NCBI GenBank assembly: GCA_012934845.2
Contig: WNNJ02000799.1
Span: forward strand, 56,463 to 120,462
Length of the DNA stretch: 64,000 bases
Source: Pomphorhynchus laevis
Taxonomy: Eukaryota; Acanthocephala; Palaeacanthocephala; Echinorhynchida; Pomphorhynchidae
Reading direction: 5' to 3'
Numbering within the stretch: position 1 is the stretch's first letter; each line of letters opens with the position of its first letter. This document shows positions 13,901 to 23,279 of the stretch, one piece after another. Made by a program: the position numbers and the translations under genes. The notes beneath the pieces are model-generated. The model was not told where the DNA came from and did no database searches. It saw nothing but the letters and a program-made list of their open reading frames with translations.

Positions 13901-16521
13901 ATTATGTAATACAATTAATTGTACGTCACAAGTTTTAAATTTCTCCCAAGTTTATTATTTTTAAAATACTGAAATTTTTTAAAGAGATCCCAAAACTTCT
14001 ACAATTGATTAATCGACTTACAAAATAATAAAAGCCATAGAGAGTTACAGTGAATTTCCTATTTAATATAAGTATTTTTTCCTATTATATTTATATAATA
14101 TATATATTATATTTCCTATTAGGAAATATAATATTATTTATTATTATTTTTGTCGGTGTTTAAATAACTAGGAGCAACAATATTTCATAAATTAAATAAT
14201 GAAATATTAAACTGTTAAAATGTTAAATATTAAAATATTTATAAGATTTTAAACATTTTTCATAATATTTAGGAAAGACTTATGGTTTAATAAATATTGC
14301 TTAATAAATTTATTATAAAAGAGAAAAGTCTTGTTAGACTGTGTATCAAAATAAAATGATCAAGTTGATACTATTCAAATTTACAATTTTAGAAAAAAGT
14401 TTTTATACTTGGTTACCTCGTTTGCCTGGTACTGATTTGTTCCTATGAATGAAGCACCAAACTTCATTGCGGATGTAGATCCCATAGTTAAGTTGTGGTT
14501 CAATTGAAAATGACTACTAAGTGATCTATTTACAACAAGTTTAGCCCCATCAAAACACATTGGAGTCAACTCTAAACAAACACAATCATCAATAAAAGCA
14601 GCAGTGAACGTTTACTTCGAAAAATAAAATTTCCAATTAAAAATTCTCTGACTCTCAAAGTTATATATTTACAATCAAAATGTGCGCAAATATATTACGG
14701 GTGAATTGACTAAAAGTTCTTATATATGAAATGCCTAATCACAAATAATTTGCTTGCAAATTCAATCAAAATTATAGATTTTGATTAAAAATCAAAAATC
14801 AATGATTTTGAACAATGCAGATTCAATGTTTTTAAAATTTTCCAAATTTATCCCAGTTTATCGGCCGGTCAATATATCATTGTTCAACATCCGTTCTTTG
14901 GATATTACAAGCTATATATTTGAGAATACGGAATACTGAAATGTTAGTGAATAATCCATCTACATATAGTGGATACATCATTAATGTTTCAGTCAATATT
15001 GAGGTTTCTTGTAGTTCGCTCAAAAATAGATTCTTCATAATGTGGTTTATAAAAATGATCAATAGAGATAAAATGTTTTGTAGATATCCATGTATGAACA
15101 TTTTTATTTATTTTACTATATTCAGATATTGCAAGTAGAATGAGTCTTAGTGCCGATACTACAAATGATATTTAGAAATCATTTGTTGATCAACTTGCAT
15201 ATACCACAGCAATTTTAACAGGTTTATAGATACTTAATGGTCATTAGGAAATTTCAAGATTTAAAAAACGGATCAAAATCAGTTATTTCTAATTAAAACA
15301 TATGTTCAATGTATTTAAAATGCATTTGATTTTATAAACAATGATGATTTTGAAAACCAAATAGATATTCACTATTATCCCAAAAATAATTAGGCTAATA
15401 AATTAGTTTCGCATCAAAATAGACTAGGTTCTCAAAGAATTTACTTTTCATATCTCCTCATCGTAGTGTTCCCCAAGAATCAGTGCTCAGTGCTCAATAA
15501 GCTTTCAAGAGTTGAATCAAGTTTATGCAGTCTATATGCAGACGATTTGAAGATATGGAGTCATGTTCAATCATCGATAATCTCGATCTAATATTATTTC
15601 AAAAAACATCGACAATATTCTAGATTATTGTGAACAACGAGAGCTGGTTTTGAATCCTAAAAAGTCAAAACATGTGCACATTGCACCATCATCCTTTAGT
15701 TAGTCATATAATATAAATGCTGGTGTGATCGACACCGTCTCCGAATTTCAAGATCTCTGAGTGATTGTAAATGAAAATCTATCGACAAAAGCACATGTCC
15801 TTCACATAGTTAATAAATGTCGACAAATTATAGGGAGTCTCAGAATGAATGTTGGTCAGCTTGACCCGTCCAATTTAAGACTAGGATATAATGCATACAT
15901 ATTATCTTTGATGTTATATGCATCCCCTGATTGCAATCCTCAGAATAGAATTGAGATGAATATATATCAAATATTTTGCACAAATCCACACACCTCGGAA
16001 TAAACCCCCAAGTCAAATCGTTTCTGCCCTACAGTATACTCAATGAAGAAAAGTCTACGAAATGTAAAAGTAGTAGACTGAACTCAATATAATTGTAACT
16101 TTTTTAATTCTATTTTGTATTTTTATCCTACCTATACGAGTTTAACGCTCTTTTGTCGATGTAGTATTAAAATAATCATAACCGGAAAGGTTTTGGGTCA
16201 CAGTTTTAGAGTCACATCAAATATTAAGATAATGAAAACTTTTAACTGCTTTGAAAATTTTCATTCATAAGTTAACTATTTTTCAGAAGCCAAGAAAGTC
16301 TATAAAAACACACCTTTAAAGACTCGAAACAGATCCTCGTAAGTTCCTGGATTATCTTCATAAGATCCACACTGTTGCTTAACAACATTGGGAATGGATG
16401 TGGGTTCTGCCGATTCCTTTAAACTGGCCGATGACGTTACTTTACTATCTGCAGGAGTGGATATTGACAATGAGGCAGGAGTGGATTCATTCGATGTCGG
16501 TGTTTTGGCAGAATTGCCCAT
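7937..16521 (-). CDS. TOMM40: TOMM40: Tom40 channel of the mitochondrial outer-membrane import complex, seven exons
   Basis: Tom40 is the beta-barrel pore through which nearly all nuclear-encoded proteins enter mitochondria. Exons in transcript order: 16521-16314, 14571-14417, 12874-12773, 12726-12621, 9034-8903, 8854-8669, 8079-7937. All junctions are GT-AG and stay in phase, giving 343 aa (human about 361). The N-terminus is Ser/Thr-rich, followed by [80 protein letters not shown] and a C-terminal FGIGFVIGS resembling the barrel-closing strand signal. Introns 3 and 5 are only 46 and 48 bp, while introns 1, 2 and 4 are 1.7, 1.5 and 3.6 kb. Long introns 1 and 4 contain LINE fragments. The ATG was chosen because it opens the only frame leading into NPGTYEDL. 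Confidence 0.93.
9555..9913 (+). pseudogene. RT fragment in TOMM40 intron 4, bounded by 23-bp direct repeats
   Basis: The translation shows [13 protein letters not shown] (RT motif A), [14 protein letters not shown], then SVLGPLLF with LKFINDLP and [10 protein letters not shown] (YADD catalytic motif), all on the plus strand, opposite to TOMM40. The motif set is that of jockey/CR1-like LINEs and resembles the copies at 18.7 kb and 27.7 kb. Only the RT core is present. The piece is framed by near-identical 23-bp repeats (9555-9577 and 9891-9913, 21 of 23 positions equal, core GGGACATGATC). Confidence 0.7.
10308..10520 (+). repeat. Copy of the dispersed AT-rich repeat (TGATGACCTCTAATTC family), TOMM40 intron 4
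   Basis: Matches the other copies in this window (39640, 41225, 41405, 42360, 45690, 46835) through TGATGACCTCTAATTC, CGTCTGTTATTTATTAGTC, AATTCATAAAAATGAC and a long A/T tail. The typical GTAGACTCAGTTA end is not reached here. Confidence 0.7.
11457..11957 (+). repeat. Two partial copies of the AT-rich repeat ending ACGTAGACTCAGTTAGCTGA
   Basis: The right-hand end of the dispersed family occurs twice, at about 11585-11616 and 11925-11957, each preceded by an ATTATGTTTTGTTTAT block. A reverse-complement version of the same end is at 12978-13008, so copies lie in both orientations within TOMM40 introns. Confidence 0.65.
12335..12374. repeat. 17-bp perfect inverted repeat (40-bp palindrome)
   Basis: Left arm 12335-12351 and right arm 12358-12374 are exact reverse complements around a 6-bp CATTAA centre. 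The left arm sequence also occurs as a direct copy at 12307-12323. It lies in TOMM40 intron 4 and could extrude as a cruciform or fold in the pre-mRNA. Confidence 0.85.
15400..16010 (+). pseudogene. LINE RT 3' fragment in TOMM40 intron 1
   Basis: Translation gives [19 protein letters not shown] (YADD motif) near 15530-15590 and then a frame at 15761-16003 containing [23 protein letters not shown], the post-RT connection typical of jockey/CR1-like LINEs. It is on the opposite strand to TOMM40, is interrupted by stops and has no endonuclease part. Confidence 0.65.
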
Positions 16522-18400
16522 TATCTAAAATTGAAATAATATGACTACATGAATATATAACAATATTTGAATTTATATTAAAATAGCTTCAGATAATATA
16601 AATAAGTCAATATTTATTTCAAATTGTTTAAATATTTTTATAACTCGGTTCGTCATCATACTCGATAGATAAATCATCGCTAGATGGGTAATATTTTTTG
16701 CATCGAATTGCAAAAATGTATTGTAAGCATTTATATGCTTGCATAGATCGTTTCGATTATTTTTGACAATAAAATAAATAATATCCGACACGCTGCTTAA
16801 ATTTCTGAGGCTTTCGTTCTCGAGAACATTTGATATGCATATCGTCCTTATCTACTCAACAGAGGTTGTTACTGACTGTTCGCTTAGCACAGGCAACCGA
16901 AACGACCAGTGAATACTTCATTCTATTGATGAGTGTTGCAGGTACTCTGTTACTTTGGTCTAAAGTCGTCATCTAGAAGTGGCATGGATTCTGCAGTTTG
17001 TAGATCGAATCTATGTTTATTTATTTCTAATAAATCATGGAATATTCAAAAGATCTTGAACAACCACTACTTTAATTATATGATCAAACTATATACAGCG
17101 TTAAATATCAGAGGGATATATAAATCCATATAATGGTCACTTATTATTGACTCGATCAATTTAAATATTAAAATATTTAAATTACCAGCTATAAAATGTA
17201 AATAATATTCTGATGACTCTAATATACAATATTACGATATTAATATTATACAATCATTATCACATCAACTTGATAATTATTTACAAAAATTACTAACGCA
17301 ATAAGTTTATTGATCAAATGCTAGACTGAAAAACCAAACAACTATCAGTTGAAAATTTTGGTCTAATTTATTATTCCTTAAATAATTTATTTTTTTCACC
17401 AGATTATAATTATATTCTTTCGCAGTGTATAAATCTCATTGAGCTTACAAATCAATTTATAAAAAGCAATATTGGCTAATATACATACTTCAATTATCGT
17501 TAAAGCAACGAGTTAACATAATTGAAAAAGAAAACAATTTGTTAAATAAGCAGCGTTTCGGACAGCTCAATGACCATTTTTAGTCGTATAGTAAAAAGTA
17601 TGTCAAAAATTCACTTTCGATTGATTGCTAAAGTAAGTCAAATAATGAGATAGATGTCTTTTAGTAAATGAATAATGACTAGAAAATGTGCTAGAGTTGA
17701 ATCAAATAATCTATTGCAGAGATGTTGACGACAGGCAAATGGCCTGAAGCAACATACAGAATAAATGAATAAAAAGCGTTTGATTGATTTACCCATACAT
17801 AAGAAAATCTATCAACCTTTATAAATTAGACAGCACGTGTGTTATTTAACCATAATCAATTAAATTTAAACGTATTTAGGATATGTACAAAAGATTAAAG
17901 TTGATAAATGTTACAGAAAAAAATTGCATAGTTTGTGATATTTCAGTATCGTTAAGTTGGAAGGTTTCCGTCTCGAGCGACCTCTAACAGGCACGCTGCA
18001 TTTCTCCGCTGCACTGCGGGGAAATATGTTTTATTATTTTCCCCGCTGCAATGCGGGAAATTTGCAAATATGTTTTGTTATTGGTGTGGATTTAGAAACA
18101 AATTCATCAAAAGACATCATTAGATTTTTTCTTAAGGTGCAACAGAAAAATCGCACGATTTGAAATGAATTCAATATATAGATATTTTACCGCATCGTAT
18201 CCTCTTAATACATAATACAAATATATTATTAATATATTAATTTCTTTTATATTTATATATTATATAAATATACTTATACACGTGAATATTTATATAGTAA
18301 ATTTATAATAATCGGTTCGTTCCTCCTTTGTATTATGTATATTATATATAATTTAATTTATATATAAATTTGATATAAAATAATATAATTAATAAAATAC
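16522..18400. other. Region upstream of TOMM40, no gene recognised
   Basis: It should include the TOMM40 promoter and 5' UTR just above 16521, but no TATA-like or other element stands out against the A/T background. Two GC-rich hairpins are present at 18006-18019 and 18042-18057 (separate entry). Short open frames at 16573-16791 and 16933-17133 show no family resemblance. Confidence 0.45.
18006..18057. repeat. Twin GC hairpins CCGC-TGCACT-GCGG and CCCGC-TGCAAT-GCGGG
   Basis: Two short stem-loops with 6-bp loops sit 36 bp apart in a direct duplication; each is followed by GGGAAA and an AAATATGTTTT run. They are the only GC-rich motifs in a long A/T-rich stretch. The function is unknown. Confidence 0.75.
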
Positions 18401-18404
18401 TATA

Positions 18405-18682
18405 TATTATATATAACCATATTTATAAATTTATAAGTTTATAGAATATACAAATTCATATATATTATTAAATATAAGTATAATATATTTTTACAAATCG
18501 AGACTAAATAGAAAGTATTGTCCTATAGTGTTTCGCACCTATCATATCTGAGCAATTATTATAACAAAACAAATATAATTATGAGTGATCTGCACGATGA
18601 CATTTATCGAGTGCTAAAACCCGTAAAAACATACTATTTGAACCTTTATGATATGCTATAATTCAGGGGTTTGAACATTTTT
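18405..18682. repeat. Direct repeat, left copy, flanking the 18.7-kb LINE
   Basis: From TACAAATCGAGACTAAATAG to GGGGTTTGAACATTTTTA this segment is nearly identical to 20640-20843, with one clear difference over about 200 bp; a more diverged A/T part extends it leftward. It contains a frame of about 50 codons without stops, including MSDLHDDIYRVLKP followed by a GTAAAAAC donor-like site. It is either an unusually long target-site duplication or a host segment duplicated around the LINE. Confidence 0.85.
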
Positions 18683-18699
18683 ATAATATTATATTAATA

Positions 18700-20540
18700 T
18701 TAATATTAATATTAATAATACATTAAATAATGAAATAAATATAATGGTGAAAGGTTCAAGGCTACTTCCCTCTAATATAGCATTCATTACTTCAGGTGAA
18801 TATGTTTATTCTACCGAGTCTGAAATTGCTGAATGCCTAGCGGACAGTTTCCATTCTCCATCGACAGTGGTTTCGGATATTTACTCTTTAAAATGGTATC
18901 CCATTCACAATATTAAGTGCATTTGAAGTATTGCACATAATCAGTGCATCAATCAGTACATCAATCAGTGCATCTGAAGTATTGCACCTAATCACTAGGC
19001 TTGACCGATTTGGCTCTCCTGGTCCAGATGATATTTCACCTTACCTAATTAATGCGGTTGGACCTGCCGTAAGTAGTGTTTTAGCTCATATATTTTCATT
19101 TAGCCTGATCAATTCGTGGATTGCTGCAATATGGAAGTCTTCTATTGTTGTGCCAATCTCTAAAAAACAGCCAGCAACTGCTTGTTTAGATTTTCACCCT
19201 ATCAGTTTGACCAGTGTTCTCTCTAAATTACTAGAACGAGTTATTGCCAAAAGGCTACTCGAGCATCTAAACTTTAACAGCATTCTTACTGATTCTCAAC
19301 ACGGATTCAGACAAGGCCGTTCATGTCTATCTAACTTGCTTACCGCTAGAGAGAGTTGGATGGAAGTACTAAACTAAGGACTTTGTCTCGACGTCGTATT
19401 TCTAGATTTTTCGAAAGCCTTTGATCGTGTTCCACATAAAGGTCTTGTGTCACTCTTAATTCATTACGGCGTCCCGCTTATAATCTGTCTTGGATTGGAA
19501 ATTTTCTTTCATTGCGAACGTTTAAGGTAAGAGTTGGTGAGTTTTTATCTGCAGAAAGAAGTGTGTCGACAGGTGTCCCTCAAGAATCTGCACTAGGTCC
19601 TCTATTATACATCACGTTCCTTAATGATTTACTCTTACGTAGTGAGAACACTCACTTGGAATTCGCTGATGATCTTAAAATTTGGACTGCTATACGAGAT
19701 ATTGATGACAGTAATTCTTCACAGGCAGACTTGGATCGAGTTCATGATTGGTGCCGCTCTACTGGATTACATCTTAACGTTGATAAGTGTATACTTATGA
19801 GGATGGTTAAAAAATCCAATAATTTTACATATCGGCGATGTTCTTCTCACTGAAGTATCGCATCATAGGGATTTAGGAATTATCGTGCATCATTAAAAAC
19901 TAAACTAAATAGTGAAAGAGCAATAAAAAGCGCTACTCGTGCACTACATATTGTAAAGAACTCATTCCTTGAGATTACCACTAATGTCTTCAGAAATTTG
20001 TTTAACACGTTGGTTCGTCCGCATTTAGAGTATGCAATTCAGACTTCCTTCCCGGTCACCAAACAAGAAAGGACAGATATAGAGTCAGTCATAATGCGAG
20101 GTTCTCGTTTATGTTCAAATGCGAGAGTGGATTATGCATCTCGATTAGATTTGCTAAGAATTCAACCAATGTAATCACGCCTTTTGTTTCTTGACTTGAT
20201 AGGAATGTATGCGCTTGTACACCTGTTGGACGGTGTTAAGATTCAAAGTGAGGCTAATGTAGCTTTATTGAAAACATCTACAAAACAAATAACATTAAAA
20301 CACAAGTTAGTTAATTCACGACAGACGGTTACTCGAGTGGTTCGATCACATTACGTTCATCGATTTTGAGAGGTCACAGCAAAACGGTCTATAAAACAAG
20401 GCATGTAGGTATCCAAAATGCTAGAGACTGTCGCACAGGGTACTTAATATGTGGAATTCTTTGCCTGAGGAAATTGCTTCAGCCCGGAGTCTGCATTTAT
20501 TTAAAAAATTATTAACAAATTATCATTTGTTTAAAAAACT
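18700..20540 (+). pseudogene. 5'-truncated jockey/CR1-like LINE (family D), RT region
   Basis: The reverse transcriptase is readable in order: FGSPGPDDISPYLIN, WKSSIVVPISKK, FHPISLTSVLSKLLE, QHGFRQGRSCLSNLLT (18931-19377), then LDVVFLDFSKAFDRVPHK around 19385-19440, STGVPQESALGPLLY and EFADDLKIW (19512-19853; the usual YADD has Phe in place of Tyr), LNVDKCILM, and a tail ending MWNSLPEEIASA near 20450-20480. There is no endonuclease or ORF1. The stop after 19377 and a few frame changes break it. It belongs to the same family as 25.6-28.7 kb (shared RSCL-NLLT and LNVDKC-LM blocks). Confidence 0.85.
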
Positions 20541-20544
20541 TATA

Positions 20545-20843
20545 TATTATATATTATCATATTTATATATTTATATATACTAACATATACTATATATTTA
20601 ATAGAATATATACAAATTCATATATATTATTAAATATAAGTATAATATATTTTTACAAATCGAGACTAAATAGAAATTATTGTCCTATAGTGTTTCGCAC
20701 CTATCATATCTGAGCAATTATTATAACAAAACAAATATAATTATGAGTGATCTGCACGATGACATTTATCGAGTGCTAAAACCCGTAAAAACATACTATT
20801 TGAACCTTTATGATATGCTATAATTCAGGGGTTTGAACATTTT
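20545..20843. repeat. Direct repeat, right copy, flanking the 18.7-kb LINE
   Basis: Right-hand partner of 18405-18682; the two are almost identical from TACAAATCGAGACTAAAT to GTTTGAACATTTTTA and diverge immediately after. It carries the same MSDLHDDIYRVLKP frame at about 20742-20783. This copy is followed within 40 bp by a separate open frame with coding character (20883-21091). Confidence 0.85.
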
Positions 20844-20882
20844 TAACCTCATGCATTCTCAAAGCAATTTCAATTCGTTAAG

Positions 20883-21091
20883 ATCATTGGAAATGTACAA
20901 TCACTTTTGGTGAAATTCGCAGCTACCTTCATTCTTCAAATACACCCATAAGTGAAAAATGGTTGATGAAAATATTATTTCGAAATAATACTGAAGTCGA
21001 TAATAACAAAATTTATCATACAACAAAATGGTGTAATTTTTGTCGGTGTCGTACACATAACTGGAAAGAAAATATGAGCTTATTTAAATAG
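20883..21091 (+). CDS. Candidate terminal exon of an unidentified host gene
   Basis: After a splice-acceptor-like TTCGTTAAG the frame runs 69 codons to TAG. It reads HWKCTITFGEIRSYLHSSN, then EKWLMKILFRNNTEVDN, then TTKWCNFCRCRTHNW and KENMSLFK. The composition (W, C, charged residues) is protein-like and quite unlike the surrounding A/T background. I do not recognise the family. The preceding duplicated segment holds another coding-like frame ending at a donor-like site, but its phase does not fit this frame directly, so the two cannot simply be joined. It could instead be a decayed element. Confidence 0.35.
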
Positions 21092-21668
21092 ATTCATTTC
21101 TTTTAAGCTTTCTTATATTTTATCAACACTTTGTAGATGTGAATTTTGAGAACATGGACTATGCTGTATATTGCCGAAATATTCACATTTTATGTCAAAA
21201 AATATCTTAGTTTCTAGTATATTTGCTAAATCGTTCAGTAAGACGATTTCTAATTTCAATAATTTCCAGAAAAATTACAATAATGTGCAAACAAAATGAA
21301 TAACTTTGTCTTTGTAGTGTACGCGTTCAATTGAATTCAGTGTTCTGTAAGCAAAGCCAGGACTGATCCACAATTGACGATTTCTAATAGCCAAATAGAG
21401 GCAGTGTACATCTAATATTTGAATTATAATGTTTGAATTTAACCCTTGTAACTAATTCCATATAAGCAAATATATTAAGGCAATCGAAAATTAGATCATA
21501 TAATATGAATTTTATTTACTTATTTTTGAACGTATAAAAATAAAACTTAAATGAATAAAACTTAAATAAAACTTAAAACTACTTAACACTACGGAGAAGA
21601 ACACTAATCGCAAAAAGAGTGTAGGGTTTTCGCTATGGGAGGCAGCAGCAAACCATGATTCCAGTATA

Positions 21669-22478
21669 ATGGCGTCAGCAGATATCCAGCACAACCATGT
21701 GCCGAATGAGATCGTTAAGGATAACGGCGTAACTCAGACCTCCGCCTTCCAGGCGGAAATGGCACAGTTAATCAGTCTCATTATCACCACGTTCTACTCT
21801 AACGAGGAAATCTTTCTGCGTGAACTCATTTCAAATGGATCTGACGCCCTAGACAAAATCAGGTGCGAACCTCTGACCGACCCTACCGAACTCGACTCCT
21901 GCAAGGAGCTCGACATCCACATCATTCCCGACAAGGACAACAAGCAGCTGCCCATCATCGACACCGGCATTGGCATGACGAAGGGCGACATCATGAACAA
22001 TTTGGGCACGATTGCCCACAGTGAGACGCGGGCCATTATGAAGGCCCTATAGATCGGAGCCGATATCAGCATGATTGGGCAGTTTGGAGTATGCTTCTAC
22101 TCGGCATATTTGATCGCAGACAAGGTCACGGTCGTGTCCAAGCATAATGACGACGATCAGTACATCTGTGAGTCGAGTGCGGGCAGAAACTTCACTGTGC
22201 GCCAGGACATTACGGATGAACGTCTGGGCCGCGGGACAAAGATAACACTGGCTAAAGAAGGACTAGTTGGAGGAGTACCTTAAAGAGCGCGAGATCAAAA
22301 ACATTGTGAATAAGCACTCCCAGTCCATTCAGTATCCTATTATGTTGGTCATGCATGAGCGCGAAGGGAGATGTATGATAACGAGGCTGAGCCCGATGAG
22401 GCCGAGAAGAAGGAGGACGACAAGATGAACGTGGATGAACAAGCCGAGAAAGATGCCGAAGATAAGCCCGGGAATTAG
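21669..22478 (+). pseudogene. Truncated HSP90 (cytosolic type) pseudogene
   Basis: The first 127 codons read as the HSP90 N-terminal ATPase domain: [58 protein letters not shown]. The frame then meets TAG (expected Gln) at 22050 and resumes with [32 protein letters not shown] and [12 protein letters not shown] frame change around 22260 is followed by [15 protein letters not shown] and a charged linker (EAEPDEAEKKEDD) ending at about 22478. The middle and C-terminal domains are absent. Changed consensus positions include GVGFYS to GVCFYS and IWESSAGG to ICESSAGR. It is GC-richer than its neighbours, as expected from a recent copy of a highly expressed gene. No intron is visible, but the copy stops exactly at AG|GTATAAAA, so it may be a duplicated first exon rather than a processed copy. 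Confidence 0.9.
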
Positions 22479-22479
22479 G

Positions 22480-22860
22480 TATAAAAACTGAAATTGATAA
22501 TCCATATTTTCTAATTCTTAACAAAGCGAATACTGATGATAAAACGGTTATATTAAAACGATTGTCAACTTATATCGTAAAATGTACATATTTAAATTTA
22601 CACGAAACATGTATTAAATTAACGACTCTAAAACTAATATTAATATTATTCATATTCGTTAATAAAACGAATATCGATGAAATAAAAGTATTTATATGAA
22701 CATTAAATTAACATAAATTAAAACTATTATTAATATCGTAAAGATTAATATTTAAATTTATAATAAACATTTTTGCATGAGCATTTATGCTCATTCATTA
22801 TATAATATTAAATATAATACATTAAATAATGAAATTTTAAGAATTACCATAATATGTAAC
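22480..22860. other. AT-rich spacer after the HSP90 copy
   Basis: No open frame or element is recognised. Several AATATTAAT/TTAATATT repeats occur but there is no poly(A) tract directly after the pseudogene that would mark retroposition. Confidence 0.5.
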
Positions 22861-22872
22861 GATGTTGGTTTT

Positions 22873-23248
22873 CATTTTAGTGAGATATTTCCAGACCTCT
22901 TCGACTAACTTGTATTTTTAGCTGGCTACATAATAGCTTCAGCTATCAGGTCGCATTACGACATAAAGCATGCTGTCCAGACAACTCCACAGGGCGGGAC
23001 TCATCAGTGGACGTCCCTGTATCATCGTTGTTTCGTCCCTCAGCATGCACTATATTGACGATAAACATGGTGGTCCTCCATCAGATTGAAATGATGCATT
23101 GAAATCGTCTTGTTGGTAGTCGGTTGAATTTCATTTTAGTGAGATATTTCCGGACCTCTTCGACTAACTTGTATTTTAGCTGGCTACATAATAGCTTCAG
23201 CTATCAGGTCGCATTACGACATAAAGCATGCTGTCCAGACAACTGTCC
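22873..23248. repeat. About 115-bp direct duplication, period about 258 bp
   Basis: The block from TTCATTTTAGTGAGATATTT to CATGCTGTCCAGACAACT occurs at 22873-22993 and again at 23130-23244, with two or three differences. Between them lies a GC-richer segment containing, on the minus strand, GGGACGAAAC and CTGATGAGTCCC. It adjoins the 3' side of the family B RT remnant and may be its 3' UTR. Confidence 0.8.
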
Positions 23249-23279
23249 AGAAAACCAACAGATGTTGGATTTCTTCAAA

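Noticed and set aside
21794-22524. Minus-strand frames opposite the HSP90 copy
   Set aside because: They lie antisense to a clear HSP90 coding sequence and show no protein family signal.
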